A DNA stretch of 64,000 bases. It comes from Paludicola sp. MB14-C6 (lineage in GTDB: Bacteria > Bacillota > Clostridia > Oscillospirales > Ruminococcaceae). The stretch covers positions 2,108,001-2,172,000 of the forward strand of contig NZ_CP133133.1 of the NCBI RefSeq assembly GCF_030908625.1. Reading direction: 5' to 3'. How positions within the stretch are numbered: position 1 is the stretch's first letter; the number at the start of each line of letters is the position of its first letter. Below, in pieces: positions 1 through 8,940 of the stretch. The notes under the pieces are model-generated. The model saw only the letters and a program-made list of their open reading frames with translations, had not been told where the DNA came from and did no database searches. Made by a program: the position numbers and the translations under genes.

Positions 1-750
1 AATTAACTGCTGTGCATCTTCGTATTTTGTATTTGCAAGGTATTTATTAAAAATCACATCTAATCTACCATAGTTTATAAATTCAAAACTTTCAATTAAA
101 GTTGCTAAATGTGCAAACCACATAAGCTGAATTGCTTCATAAAAATTAGATGCTGGTTTATGTGAGATACATTTACATACACGACTAATTTCTAAAAGCT
201 CTAATTTTCTTTTATTGTTTCTTTCTTGTTGTGATAATTTGAAAGCATATTCACTATATCTGTTAATTAAACATGATAGCCCATTATATGCAATTATTAC
301 GCTATTAAGAAAATCAATATTATCTTGAGAAAGATTATTTTCATTTAATTTCGTCTTACAATTAGCAATAATCCCATCTATTCCTTGTTCAAGTATTATT
401 GAATAATCGGGAGTGTAGTGAGTTTTATTATAAAACTGTTCGTTAAAACCAAAATAATCAATATCAGTTTGATTTACATAACTCGGATATGCTTGCAAGC
501 AATAATCGCTAATATCATGATTATCCTCATTTCCTTTGTTTGCACATAGCATAGTACGTGTTCCGACAATTAGCTCTTGCTCACCAATATATAGTGGCAT
601 ATTCTCAAATATCATTTTTGCACCCATTGCTTTTCGCTCGCACAAACTGGCATTTTCAGTGGCAGTTGTCCAATCTGATGGCATTGAAACTCTAGCAACT
701 TTATTTTTGCTTGTTATAGTCTGTTCTCGAAGGTATTGCGTCCTTGTCAT
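1..750 (-). CDS. Glycyl-radical enzyme (PFL/dehydratase family), N-terminal 250 residues, cut by window edge
   Basis: This reading frame is open from an ATG at 750 to the window edge. The N-terminal motifs fit the PFL-like glycyl-radical family: residues like KVARVSMPSDW near the start, then an ENMPLYIGEQELIVGTR stretch, and near the cut PASNFYEAIQLMWFAHLATL, which resembles the PFL-domain helix. GGAGGG lies just upstream of the ATG, and the activase gene ends 12 bases before it, so the two are co-expressed. The active-site Cys and the C-terminal Gly loop lie outside the window, so the substrate (diol, glycerol, sulfonate or other) cannot be assigned. Neighbouring aldolase, kinase and alcohol dehydrogenase suggest cleavage of a sugar or polyol to an aldehyde. 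Family confidence is good; the specific reaction is unknown. Confidence 0.85.
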   Translation of the reverse strand, partial: MTRTQYLREQTITSKNKVARVSMPSDWTTATENASLCERKAMGAKMIFENMPLYIGEQELIVGTRTMLCANKGNEDNHDISDYCLQAYPSYVNQTDIDYFGFNEQFYNKTHYTPDYSIILEQGIDGIIANCKTKLNENNLSQDNIDFLNSVIIAYNGLSCLINRYSEYAFKLSQQERNNKRKLELLEISRVCKCISHKPASNFYEAIQLMWFAHLATLIESFEFINYGRLDVIFNKYLANTKYEDAQQLI

Positions 751-762
751 ATTAACCCTCCA

Positions 763-1698
763 CTAATCAATATTGATTCCATTATTAATAAAAATCTGTT
801 TATATTTAGATAACGTATGATTTTCTATTAACTTCGTAGTGTTATAGCAATAATCGAATCCTAATGTTTTATATTTGCTCTTTCCTAAAGTGTGATATGG
901 CATTAGAGTTACTTTTTTTATATTTTGCAGTGGCTTAATAAAATTTGCTATATATTCCATTTCTTTTTGGGTAGAATTCACTCCATCTATAACAGGAATT
1001 CTAATCCAAATTGGTTTGTTATGTTTATCTAAGTTTATCAAATTCTCCAAAATAAGCTTGTTAGAAACTCCTGTTGCATTTCTATGAATCCCTTCATCAA
1101 ATGCTTTTATATCATATAAGTACAAATCGCAATATGGTAAGGTTTTCTCAAAAAGCTCCCAACTTGCATATCCACAGGTATCAATTGTAGTGTTAATGCC
1201 TACCACTTTGCATAGCTTCATGCATTCAACTACAAATTCAGCCTGCAGCATTGCTTCACCACCTGAAAATGTCACTCCACCATCAACACCATAGAAATCT
1301 TTATCTTTTAAGACAAGTTTTAAAACTTCATCAGGTGTTAATTCAAAACCACAAATTGTTAGTGCTTGTGTTGGACAGTTATTGATACATTTTTGACACA
1401 GCTTACAATTATTGTGGTTTATAATATGCTCTCCATGTATAAATGCATGACAGCTACATATTTCTTGGCATTTTCTACATTCGATGCATTTTTCACTGAA
1501 ATATTGCATCTGTTTATTTTTATACAGTCCCTCTGGATTGTGACACCATTTGCATCTTAATGGACAACCTTTCATAAAAATGGTAGTCCTAATACCATTA
1601 CCATCATGCACTGAAAAACGTTGTACATCAAAAACTATTCCTTTTAAAATAATATATTCCCCCTTATAAAGAAAGCAAATATATTTGTTTGATGTCAT
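763..1698 (-). CDS. Glycyl-radical enzyme activating enzyme (radical SAM)
   Basis: This radical-SAM activase would place the glycyl radical on the enzyme encoded just downstream. The radical-SAM cysteines are in CPLRCKWCHNPEG (about residues 45-57). Two additional ferredoxin-like clusters follow (CIECRKCQEIC and CKLCQKCINNC), as in the activases of glycerol dehydratase or choline lyase type rather than the short PflA type. TFSGGEAMLQ is the family GGE motif. The ATG at 1698 overlaps the alcohol dehydrogenase end by 35 bases and has only a weak ribosome site. A strong GGGGGA sits in front of KGIVFDVQRF but is followed by no standard start codon, so the N-terminus is uncertain by about 18 residues. 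Confidence 0.9.
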   Translation of the reverse strand: MTSNKYICFLYKGEYIILKGIVFDVQRFSVHDGNGIRTTIFMKGCPLRCKWCHNPEGLYKNKQMQYFSEKCIECRKCQEICSCHAFIHGEHIINHNNCKLCQKCINNCPTQALTICGFELTPDEVLKLVLKDKDFYGVDGGVTFSGGEAMLQAEFVVECMKLCKVVGINTTIDTCGYASWELFEKTLPYCDLYLYDIKAFDEGIHRNATGVSNKLILENLINLDKHNKPIWIRIPVIDGVNSTQKEMEYIANFIKPLQNIKKVTLMPYHTLGKSKYKTLGFDYCYNTTKLIENHTLSKYKQIFINNGINID

Positions 1699-2857
1699 CT
1701 TTTCTTAAAGGAGGATTACTTCCTAAAACACCATTTTCATTAAAGCTTACTTCAACAACATCGGAAACTAGTTGCTCAATGTCTTCTTTGTTTACACCAA
1801 ATTCAGATATTCTCGTTTGAACGCCATATTTTTTTATGTAACTTTCAAAAGTTAATACGGCTTGCCTTAGATTTTGTGAAAAAATCATTTGAGCAAATTG
1901 TTCGTATCTATTATTATCTTCTCTATTTGCAAAAAACTTCATCCACGCAAGCATCATACAAGATAGTGTTGCTCCGTGCGTTGCGTGATAACGAGCGCTC
2001 AAAACGTGTCCCATTTGGTGCATTGGTGCCCAAGTATATGTGCCAGATAGCAACCAGCCGTTAAGTGCAATACTTGCACTCCACATCATAACTCCTCTTG
2101 CTTGAATGTCATTCGGATTTTCTATGACACGAGGTAGATTTTCAAAAACTGCCTTTATTACTCCTTCCTGCATTCTATCTTGTAAATCAAGATTAGTATT
2201 GTTTCCATTAAAATATGATTCAACTATATGTGCTAAAGTGTCTAATGCCCCACATGCAGATTGATATGGAGGAAGATTTACAGTTAATGTTGGATCTATG
2301 ATTGCAACCTTTGGATACAAACAATTTGGTGCCCATACATATGATTTTTTATGTGTTAATTCATTAGTTATAACGGCAGTTGGGTTCATCTCACTTCCTG
2401 TTGCAGGTAAAGTTGGTATCATAATTGTAGCTAGTGCCTGTTTGGGTGGAATTTGAACTGAATTCTTATGACTATAAGCTACCATTTGGGATAAATTATC
2501 ATCAAAATACACGCCTGCAGCAATTACTTTAGCGCAGTCCATTACACTTCCTCCGCCAAGTCCAATAATAATATCAATATTTTTTTCTTTACATAGAGTA
2601 ACACCTTGTTGTGCCTGTGCGATAGTTGGATTTGCAGTAACTATAAAACACTCTGTTAGATTAACTCCATTTTCATGCAAACTACTTTTTATTATATTGA
2701 TTGTACTTTGTAAAAATGAAATATCTGTATATGAAACCAATAATGCATTATTGCCATACTGTTTCGTTTCCTCACCTATACAATTTAATGAATTCTCATT
2801 AAATATAACTTTTACTGGATTTGAATATTCAAAACTATTCAAATGGTTCACTTCCAA
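1664..2857 (-). CDS. Iron-containing alcohol dehydrogenase (butanol dehydrogenase/YqhD-like)
   Basis: An NAD(P)H-dependent group III alcohol dehydrogenase of 397 residues, the usual length. It has the nucleotide-binding GLGGGSVMDCAK motif and PATGSEMNPTAV. The metal ligands lie in GALDTLAHIVESYF and in HQMGHVLSARYHATHGA, where the Asp and His residues are all present. It lies between the FGGY kinase and the glycyl-radical activase in one operon. The likely role is to reduce the aldehyde released by the aldolase and/or the glycyl-radical dehydratase to an alcohol, regenerating NAD(P)+. The exact aldehyde is not evident from sequence. Confidence 0.9.
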   Translation of the reverse strand: MEVNHLNSFEYSNPVKVIFNENSLNCIGEETKQYGNNALLVSYTDISFLQSTINIIKSSLHENGVNLTECFIVTANPTIAQAQQGVTLCKEKNIDIIIGLGGGSVMDCAKVIAAGVYFDDNLSQMVAYSHKNSVQIPPKQALATIMIPTLPATGSEMNPTAVITNELTHKKSYVWAPNCLYPKVAIIDPTLTVNLPPYQSACGALDTLAHIVESYFNGNNTNLDLQDRMQEGVIKAVFENLPRVIENPNDIQARGVMMWSASIALNGWLLSGTYTWAPMHQMGHVLSARYHATHGATLSCMMLAWMKFFANREDNNRYEQFAQMIFSQNLRQAVLTFESYIKKYGVQTRISEFGVNKEDIEQLVSDVVEVSFNENGVLGSNPPLRKDDIKQIYLLSL

Positions 2858-2868
2858 TCTATGTATTA

Positions 2869-4373
2869 CTATATCATATCAGATATTTTTGCTTGTGCTT
2901 CACAGACTTTTAAGTATCTTTGATATAGTTCTCTATATTTTTCACAATTTCTTCTTATTGGTTTGGTAATGGAAATATTTTCATGCACTTTTTTAATTAC
3001 ATTATAATTATCCCAAAATCCACATCCTACAGCGGCAAGTGCAGCAGCTCCTAATGAAGCCGCATCCTGCATAACATTAGTTTTTATCATTTCAATTTCA
3101 AATACATCCGAATAAATTTGTCTAAAAATTGAACTTTGCGCTCCGCCACCAACTAAAAGCAGTTGTGAAGATAATTCTGTTCTATTATTTAGAACATCAT
3201 AAGCAGATTTTAAATTATAAGCAATTCCTTCTAAAACTGATCTTGCAATGTCTGATTTATTATGACTTAAATCTAACCAAAAAAGCCGCCTCTTACATTA
3301 TATGATATATCAATTGAAGATCCACCTGCGAGTTGTGGACAAAAAACAAGTCCTTTAGCACCAACCGGAGATTGCTCTGCTAACTCGTCTATCTTTGCAT
3401 ATGGATTATCATAGTGATTAAGATCACTAAAAAAATTGTCTTTTACCCATTTTAATGAACTTCCAGAAGAGAAAACTCCAACTGAAGGAATATACATATC
3501 ATTTACGCAATGTGCCCATACATAAGGTTTATTTTGAAAATCAACAATGGGCTTTTTTGTTGCAACTGTAACCCAAGCCGATGAACCAAGTGAAGCATAC
3601 GTGTCGCCTTGTTCAAAGCAACCAGCGCCAAGACTCATGCAAGCATTATCTACGCCGCCACAAACAACAGGTATGCCCTCTATTAAGCCCAGCTTTTGTG
3701 CCGCCTCCTTTTGAAGCATACCAATCACTTCACTAGAAGCTATGATTTCAGGTAATTTATTTTTTTCTATTCCTATTATTTGAATATATTCATCACAATA
3801 TTTTTTATCAAGCAAATCATACACGCCGCTGCCTGAAGCATATGAATAGTCTGTTAGTGCCACATTTGTGAGTAGGTAATTGATATAATCTTTTGTTCCT
3901 AAAAATTTATATGTATTATCATATATTTCTTTTTGATTTTGCTTGCACCAAGCAATTTTAAATATAGAGTATAGGTGAGCAGGAAAGCCATTACCTGTTT
4001 TATAATACCAAGTTGCATAATTAACAAATTTAAAGAAAGTTTCTGCTTGTGATTTTGCTCTAGTATCTGACCAAATTGGTGTTTTTTCTACTAACAATCT
4101 GCCATTACAATCAATTGGGACAATACCTAAACTATGGCCTGATAGACCGATGCCCATTATATCGGCTGGCAAAGTATCAGAGCTATTCATAAGTTGATTG
4201 GTTGCTTTTATAATTGCATTAAACCAATCATTTGGATTTTGCTCATGATAACCTCCTATTGAGTAATACGTTTCATATTCAATAAAAGTGTATGAAATAT
4301 TTTTTCCATCTTTATTAAATAATGATGCTTTTACCCCACCAGTTCCTAGATCATACGCTAAAATACACTGCAT
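2869..4373 (-). pseudogene. FGGY-family carbohydrate kinase, frameshifted
   Basis: The N-terminal part (MQCILAYDLGTGGVKASLF, then GLSGHSLGIVPID and PIWSDTRA) is an FGGY kinase of xylulokinase-like type. It stops at 3273 after NVRGGFFG. The C-terminal part is found immediately downstream in another frame: WLDLSHNKSDIARSVLEG, then LLLVGGGAQSSIFRQ, then MQDAASLGAAALAAVG, ending at 2869. The two join perfectly if the run of six A at 3279-3284 (T on the coding strand) had seven. The split therefore reflects a one-base deletion in a homopolymer, a sequencing error, or slippage. The intact protein would be about 500 residues, normal for the family. The substrate is likely a pentulose or related keto sugar; it sits between deoC and an alcohol dehydrogenase. 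Confidence 0.85.
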
Positions 4374-4385
4374 TCCTTCACCTAC

Positions 4386-5099
4386 TTAATATGTATCATT
4401 TTTTTTATTTTTAGTAAATTCATTAGTTAAGTTGTTGAAAGCAGAATTCATAATGTTAATTGCTGAGTTAATACCAATTCCAAATCTTGAACAGCCTTCG
4501 TTAATCATGCTCTCTATAGTTTCAACATCTCTTATCCCACCAGCAGCCTTTATTTTTGCACTTTTTCCTATTGCTTTTTTAATCAACTTAATATGGTTAA
4601 CTGTTGTCGGTTTATTTGCCCATCCAGTACCAGTTTTCACAAATGTAACACCTGCCTTAACTGCAAGTTCACTTGCTTTTTGTATTTCGTAATCTGTTAA
4701 ATAGGCTACTTCCAAAATTGATTTTACAGGTAAACCATTTGCTGCATCAACAATTGCCTTAATATCATCTTCAACTATTTTGTATTGTTCAGATTTTAAA
4801 GCACCAACATTTATGACCATATCTAGCTCATTGCAGCCTATTTGCATTAGTTCTTTTGCAGTATATAATTTTGCTTTTGTGGAATCAGCACCAGAAGGGA
4901 ATCCGACTACTCCACCAAGTAAAATATCTTTTTCATCTTTCAATGCGTTCGCAAGCCAAGGCGTAAAACAAGGCATTGCAAAACAGCATATAAATCTATA
5001 TTGTTTTGCAAGTTGAACCATCTTTTCAAGTTCATCCATTGTGACATTGGTTCTAACACAGCTAATGTCAATTAATCTAGGTAATTCTTTATAATCCAT
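4386..5099 (-). CDS. deoC: Deoxyribose-phosphate aldolase (DERA)
   Basis: A class I aldolase that classically splits 2-deoxyribose-5-phosphate into acetaldehyde and glyceraldehyde-3-phosphate. The catalytic set is visible: Asp in ELDMVINVG, the Schiff-base Lys in FVKTGTGW, and the second Lys in KIKAAGGIRD. An upstream ATG at 5144 is excluded because it lies inside the promoter (between -35 and -10). The ATG at 5099 (MDYKELPRLID) is the first usable one, with GGAG 14 bases upstream. It is the first gene of the operon and is followed 12 bases later by the FGGY kinase. With a kinase, an alcohol dehydrogenase and a glycyl-radical enzyme behind it, the natural substrate may be another phosphorylated deoxy sugar. 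Confidence 0.88.
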   Translation of the reverse strand: MDYKELPRLIDISCVRTNVTMDELEKMVQLAKQYRFICCFAMPCFTPWLANALKDEKDILLGGVVGFPSGADSTKAKLYTAKELMQIGCNELDMVINVGALKSEQYKIVEDDIKAIVDAANGLPVKSILEVAYLTDYEIQKASELAVKAGVTFVKTGTGWANKPTTVNHIKLIKKAIGKSAKIKAAGGIRDVETIESMINEGCSRFGIGINSAINIMNSAFNNLTNEFTKNKKNDTY

Positions 5100-5134
5100 A
5101 CTAATCTTTACAACTCCAATTATTATTTGAATTG

Positions 5135-5163
5135 ATTGTAACATAATTATGTTTACCTGTCAA
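5135..5163 (-). promoter_or_regulatory. Sigma-A promoter of the deoC operon
   Basis: Read on the minus strand, TTGACA (5158-5163) is followed by a 17-base spacer and TACAAT (5135-5140), close to a perfect housekeeping promoter. The spacer contains the palindrome described separately. The position fixes the deoC start at 5099, because a transcript would begin near 5128. Confidence 0.88.
5140..5153. promoter_or_regulatory. Operator O1 inside the deoC promoter spacer
   Basis: AACATAATTATGTT is a 14-bp perfect palindrome lying between -35 and -10. The same core occurs at 5203-5216 inside a longer palindrome. A repressor bound here would occlude RNA polymerase. The GntR/HutC protein encoded at 8941-9660 is the best candidate, since it was adjacent before the insertion elements arrived. 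Confidence 0.75.
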
Positions 5164-5192
5164 TTGGTCTTTTTCACTTATAATTTACAAAA

Positions 5193-5226
5193 AAACAAGT
5201 TAAACATAATTATGTTTAACTTGTTT
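5193..5226. promoter_or_regulatory. 34-bp perfect palindrome, probable upstream operator O2
   Basis: Bases 5193-5209 are the exact reverse complement of 5210-5226, with centre AACATAA/TTATGTT as in O1. It lies 30 bp upstream of the -35 box, and centre-to-centre distance to O1 is 63 bp, six helical turns. This fits cooperative or looped repressor binding. The symmetry would also allow a cruciform. Confidence 0.7.
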
Positions 5227-5365
5227 GATTGTTGCCTTTAGGCTTAATAAAACCCCTGGTTCTACCAGGGGTAGGTAAAAAAGCCTTGGCAAAAATAAAA
5301 CCTCCATGTTAAAATAGTGACGGTTTGGCGACCGTATCACAAAGATAACAAGGAGGAATTAAGCA

Positions 5366-5833
5366 ATGAAAAATGAAGTAAAACAGACAGCACATTCAAG
5401 TTATAGGTGCGAATACCATATAGTGTTTGCACCAAAATATAGAAGAAAAATAATTTATAAAGATTTGCGAAGAGATGTAGGTGAAATATTTCGAAAATTA
5501 TGCACAGAAATGAAAGTGGAAATAATAGAAGCGGAGGCATGTGTAGATCACATACACATGTTAGTAAGTATTCCACCGTATATGAGTATATCACAGTTTG
5601 TAGGAACACTCAAGAGTAAGAGTGCACTGATGATATTCGATAGGCATGCAAATTTAAAATATAAATATGGATCACGAAATTTTTGGTGTAGAGGTTATTT
5701 TGTAGATACAGTAGGAAAAAATGAAAAGAAAATAGCAGAGTACATTCGAAACCAATTAGAAGAAGATTATGCAAAAGACCAAATTTCATTTAAAGAATAT
5801 ACGGACCCGTTTACGGGTAATCAAGTGAAATAG
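5366..5833 (+). CDS. tnpA: IS200-type Y1 (HUH) transposase TnpA
   Basis: A 155-residue Y1 transposase, full length for IS200. The HUH metal motif is H62-I-H64 (in VDHIHMLVS) and the nucleophile is probably Y126 in KKIAEYIRNQ. The conserved YHIVFAPKYRRK near the N-terminus and FWCRGYFVDTVG before the tyrosine are typical. It cuts and joins single-stranded DNA at hairpin ends. AGGAGG lies 10 bases before the ATG. The leader holds a small hairpin (ACGGT...ACCGT), a feature of poorly expressed IS200 transposases. The gene looks intact. Confidence 0.93.
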   Translation: MKNEVKQTAHSSYRCEYHIVFAPKYRRKIIYKDLRRDVGEIFRKLCTEMKVEIIEAEACVDHIHMLVSIPPYMSISQFVGTLKSKSALMIFDRHANLKYKYGSRNFWCRGYFVDTVGKNEKKIAEYIRNQLEEDYAKDQISFKEYTDPFTGNQVK

Positions 5834-5847
5834 GGCAAAAAACAAAC

Positions 5848-5935
5848 AGCCACTTATAGTGGCTGCCTGTAATTGTGATGCGATGACAAACTTTCAGCAC
5901 CCCTTTGAGGGGTCAGCACGAGTTGACCCTTCTAG
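5848..5935 (+). repeat. Tandem small hairpins in the IS200 3' region
   Basis: Downstream of tnpA are several perfect stem-loops with three-base loops: CAGCCACT-TAT-AGTGGCTG, ACCCCT-TTG-AGGGGT and GACCCT-TCT-AGGGTC. The larger AAACCACTAG hairpin follows. They could be subterminal structures recognised by the transposase, or transcription terminators. Confidence 0.6.
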
Positions 5936-6128
5936 GGTCTGAGCAAACCACTAGTTCACTAGTGGTTTGGGTATACCAAGAATTTTGTGTAAATATAAAA
6001 ACAATCAGAACAAGAAATAGGAACAAAATAGTAATTGACATAGTGTATAGGTTAGTTGAAACAAGTTTATTTAATGACAAAAGGGGCATGCCCCTTTTGT
6101 CATTAAATTTTGGCGGCTGAACATAGAA

Positions 6129-6327
6129 TCATCCAGCGATTCTGTCCGAAAACATGATGTTTAATTGGTTTAAAACAACGTCCCAATTTCGACAACGTTG
6201 TGTCCATCGTTCGACAATTTTCTTTGAAGCTAAATACAGTATCCTTTTTAAACTATCATCATTTTGAAATGATGGTTTGTTCTTGGTTATTTGTCTGAAC
6301 TGCCTGTTTAATCCCTCAATAATATTA
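6129..6327 (-). pseudogene. C-terminal fragment of copy A transposase
   Basis: This minus-strand fragment encodes IIEGLNRQFRQITKNKPSFQ onward to the natural C-terminus IMFSDRIAG. It matches the end of the intact transposase at 6423-7649. It is the displaced 3' end of the gene starting at 8846; copy B separates the two. A fused frame upstream of 6327 comes from copy B's terminus and is not native. Confidence 0.92.
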
Positions 6328-7809
6328 AGACTCCCGAAAATTTTGTGTAAAAGTGAATAAGGTACTTCCAATCAGACAAGAATTAAGATAATAAATTCAA
6401 GTATGAAAGGAAGTATTTTTTTATGGAAAAGCAACCGAAAGAGTTATTAAAAGAGTATGTGAACAGCCAAAACTTCACAAGCACAACAGAGGTTATGCAG
6501 GCAATGAAAGAGATGTTCAAAGATGTTCTTCAGCAAGTTATGGATAGTGAATTAGACGAAGAATTGGGTTACCAAAAAAGTCAAAGAATAGCGAACGATG
6601 ACGGAAAAAGCATGTCGAAAAATTATCGAAATGGATATTCAAAGAAAACAGTTAAAACACAACTTGGCGAAGTGGATATTAATGTTCCTCGTGATAGAAA
6701 CGGTGAATTTGAACCACAAATTATTGGTAAATATAATCGTAATGCTGACGGGATGGAAGAAAAAATTATTGCACTTTACTCTTGTGGCATGTCTCAACGA
6801 GATATTGCTGAACAAGTAAAAAATCTTTATGATGTAGAAATTTCAGATGGACTAGTAAGCAAGATAACAGAAAAAATAATGCCGGAAGTAACAGCATGGC
6901 AAAACCGTCCACTAGATAGTGTATACCCATTTGTGTTCATGGATGCAATACACTACAAAGTAAAAGAAAACAATCAGTTTGTAACGAAAGCAGCATATGT
7001 GGTTTTAGGAATTACACTTGAAGGAAATAAAGATATATTGGGCATTTGGATTGGAGAAAACGAGAGCTCAAAATTCTGGTTGAGCGTTATGAATGACTTG
7101 AAATCAAGGGGTTTGCAAGATGTATACCTATTTTGTGTTGACGGTTTAAAAGGTTTTAAAGAAGCAATCAATGCAGCATATCCCAAAGCGCACATTCAAC
7201 GTTGTATTATACATCAAATTCGATATTCAACACGATATGTAGGATACAAAGATATCAAGAAGTTAATGGCAGATCTAAAACTAGTATATCAAGCTGTTAC
7301 AGAGGAAGAAGCATTGAATAATCTAATATCATTCAAAGAAAAATGGGGTAAAAGTTATCCTTCTTGCATAAAGAGTTGGGAGGATAACTGGGATATACTA
7401 TCAACCTTTTTTGCATATCCAACTGATGTAAGGAAAATAATATACACAACTAATATTATTGAGGGATTAAACAGGCAGTTCAGACAAATAACCAAGAACA
7501 AACCATCATTTCAAAATGATGATAGTTTAAAAAGGATACTGTATTTAGCTTCAAAGAAAATTGTCGAACGATGGACACAACGTTGTCGAAATTGGGACGT
7601 TGTTTTAAACCAATTAAACATCATGTTTTCGGACAGAATCGCTGGATGATTCTATGTTCAGCCGCCAAAATTTAATGACAAAAGGGGCATGCCCCTTTTG
7701 TCATTAAATAAACTTGTTTCAACTAACCTATACACTATGTCAATTACTATTTTGTTCCTATTTCTTGTTCTGATTGTTTTTATATTTACACAAAATTCTT
7801 GGTATACCC
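6328..7809 (+). mobile_element. IS256-family element, copy B (1482 bp), intact
   Basis: The element lies between perfect 9-bp duplications ATAATATTA at 6319-6327 and 7810-7818. It begins AGACTCCCGAAAATTTTG and ends with the inverted-repeat partner reading GGGTATACCAAGAATTTTG on the other strand. It encodes one full-length transposase. A 43-bp hairpin palindrome (AATGACAAAAGGGGCATG and its complement) follows the gene and is probably its terminator. Identity to copy A appears complete wherever I compared the two, so the insertion is recent. Confidence 0.93.
6423..7649 (+). CDS. IS256-family (mutator-type) transposase, intact
   Basis: A 408-residue DDE transposase of the mutator superfamily, the normal length. 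Features include an N-terminal helical DNA-binding region, the YRNGYSKKTVKTQLGEVDI stretch, PRDRNGEFEP, and the catalytic-core landmarks FMDAIHYKV (first Asp), FCVDGLKGFKEAI (second Asp) and IQRCIIHQIR. NIIEGLNRQFR near the C-terminus is a family hallmark. AAAGGAAG lies 9 bases before the ATG. No internal defect is seen, so this copy is presumably active. Confidence 0.95.
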   Translation: MEKQPKELLKEYVNSQNFTSTTEVMQAMKEMFKDVLQQVMDSELDEELGYQKSQRIANDDGKSMSKNYRNGYSKKTVKTQLGEVDINVPRDRNGEFEPQIIGKYNRNADGMEEKIIALYSCGMSQRDIAEQVKNLYDVEISDGLVSKITEKIMPEVTAWQNRPLDSVYPFVFMDAIHYKVKENNQFVTKAAYVVLGITLEGNKDILGIWIGENESSKFWLSVMNDLKSRGLQDVYLFCVDGLKGFKEAINAAYPKAHIQRCIIHQIRYSTRYVGYKDIKKLMADLKLVYQAVTEEEALNNLISFKEKWGKSYPSCIKSWEDNWDILSTFFAYPTDVRKIIYTTNIIEGLNRQFRQITKNKPSFQNDDSLKRILYLASKKIVERWTQRCRNWDVVLNQLNIMFSDRIAG

Positions 7810-7818
7810 ATAATATTA

Positions 7819-8846
7819 GTTGTGTATATTATTTTCCTTACATCAGTTGGATATGCAAAAAAGGTTGATAGTATATCCCAGTTATCCTCCCAACTCTTTA
7901 TGCAAGAAGGATAACTTTTACCCCATTTTTCTTTGAATGATATTAGATTATTCAATGCTTCTTCCTCTGTAACAGCTTGATATACTAGTTTTAGATCTGC
8001 CATTAACTTCTTGATATCTTTGTATCCTACATATCGTGTTGAATATCGAATTTGATGTATAATACAACGTTGAATGTGCGCTTTGGGATATGCTGCATTG
8101 ATTGCTTCTTTAAAACCTTTTAAACCGTCAACACAAAATAGGTATACATCTTGCAAACCCCTTGATTTCAAGTCATTCATAACGCTCAACCAGAATTTTG
8201 AGCTCTCGTTTTCTCCAATCCAAATGCCCAATATATCTTTATTTCCTTCAAGTGTAATTCCTAAAACCACATATGCTGCTTTCGTTACAAACTGATTGTT
8301 TTCTTTTACTTTGTAGTGTATTGCATCCATGAACACAAATGGGTATACACTATCTAGTGGACGGTTTTGCCATGCTGTTACTTCCGGCATTATTTTTTCT
8401 GTTATCTTGCTTACTAGTCCATCTGAAATTTCTACATCATAAAGATTTTTTACTTGTTCAGCAATATCTCGTTGAGACATGCCACAAGAGTAAAGTGCAA
8501 TAATTTTTTCTTCCATCCCGTCAGCATTACGATTATATTTACCAATAATTTGTGGTTCAAATTCACCGTTTCTATCACGAGGAACATTAATATCCACTTC
8601 GCCAAGTTGTGTTTTAACTGTTTTCTTTGAATATCCATTTCGATAATTTTTCGACATGCTTTTTCCGTCATCGTTCGCTATTCTTTGACTTTTTTGGTAA
8701 CCCAATTCTTCGTCTAATTCACTATCCATAACTTGCTGAAGAACATCTTTGAACATCTCTTTCATTGCCTGCATAACCTCTGTTGTGCTTGTGAAGTTTT
8801 GGCTGTTCACATACTCTTTTAATAACTCTTTCGGTTGCTTTTCCAT
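7819..8846 (-). pseudogene. N-terminal part of copy A transposase, interrupted by copy B
   Basis: The same protein as the intact transposase from residue 1 to YTTNI near residue 346. The frame then runs into copy B's end and terminates after a foreign tail (MGIPRILCKYKNNQNKK, ending at 7758). The missing 3' part is at 6129-6327. The two pieces plus one target duplication add up to 409 codons including stop, so nothing has been lost; only the insertion broke it. Confidence 0.95.
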
Positions 8847-8940
8847 AAAAAAATACTTCCTTTCATACTTGAATTTATTATCTTAATTCTTGTCTGATTG
8901 GAAGTACCTTATTCACTTTTACACAAAATTTTCGGGAGTC

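Larger units (their letters stand above)
5252..5968 (+). mobile_element. IS200/IS605-family element (transposase only)
   Basis: A single-strand-transposing element with only the Y1 transposase and no tnpB. The left end carries a perfect hairpin, ACCCCTGGT-TCT-ACCAGGGGT (5252-5272). The right part holds several hairpins and the last, AAACCACTAG-TTCA-CTAGTGGTTT (5945-5968), may be its right end or may be the gntR terminator. Exact ends are therefore approximate. It lies between the deoC operon and the IS256-type element. Confidence 0.75.

Noticed and set aside
5100..5144. Longer deoC reading frame starting at 5144
   Set aside because: The ATG lies between the -35 and -10 boxes of the operon promoter, so it would not be in the transcript.
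5848..5968. CRISPR array
   Set aside because: The hairpins are not direct repeats of one unit and have no regular spacers.
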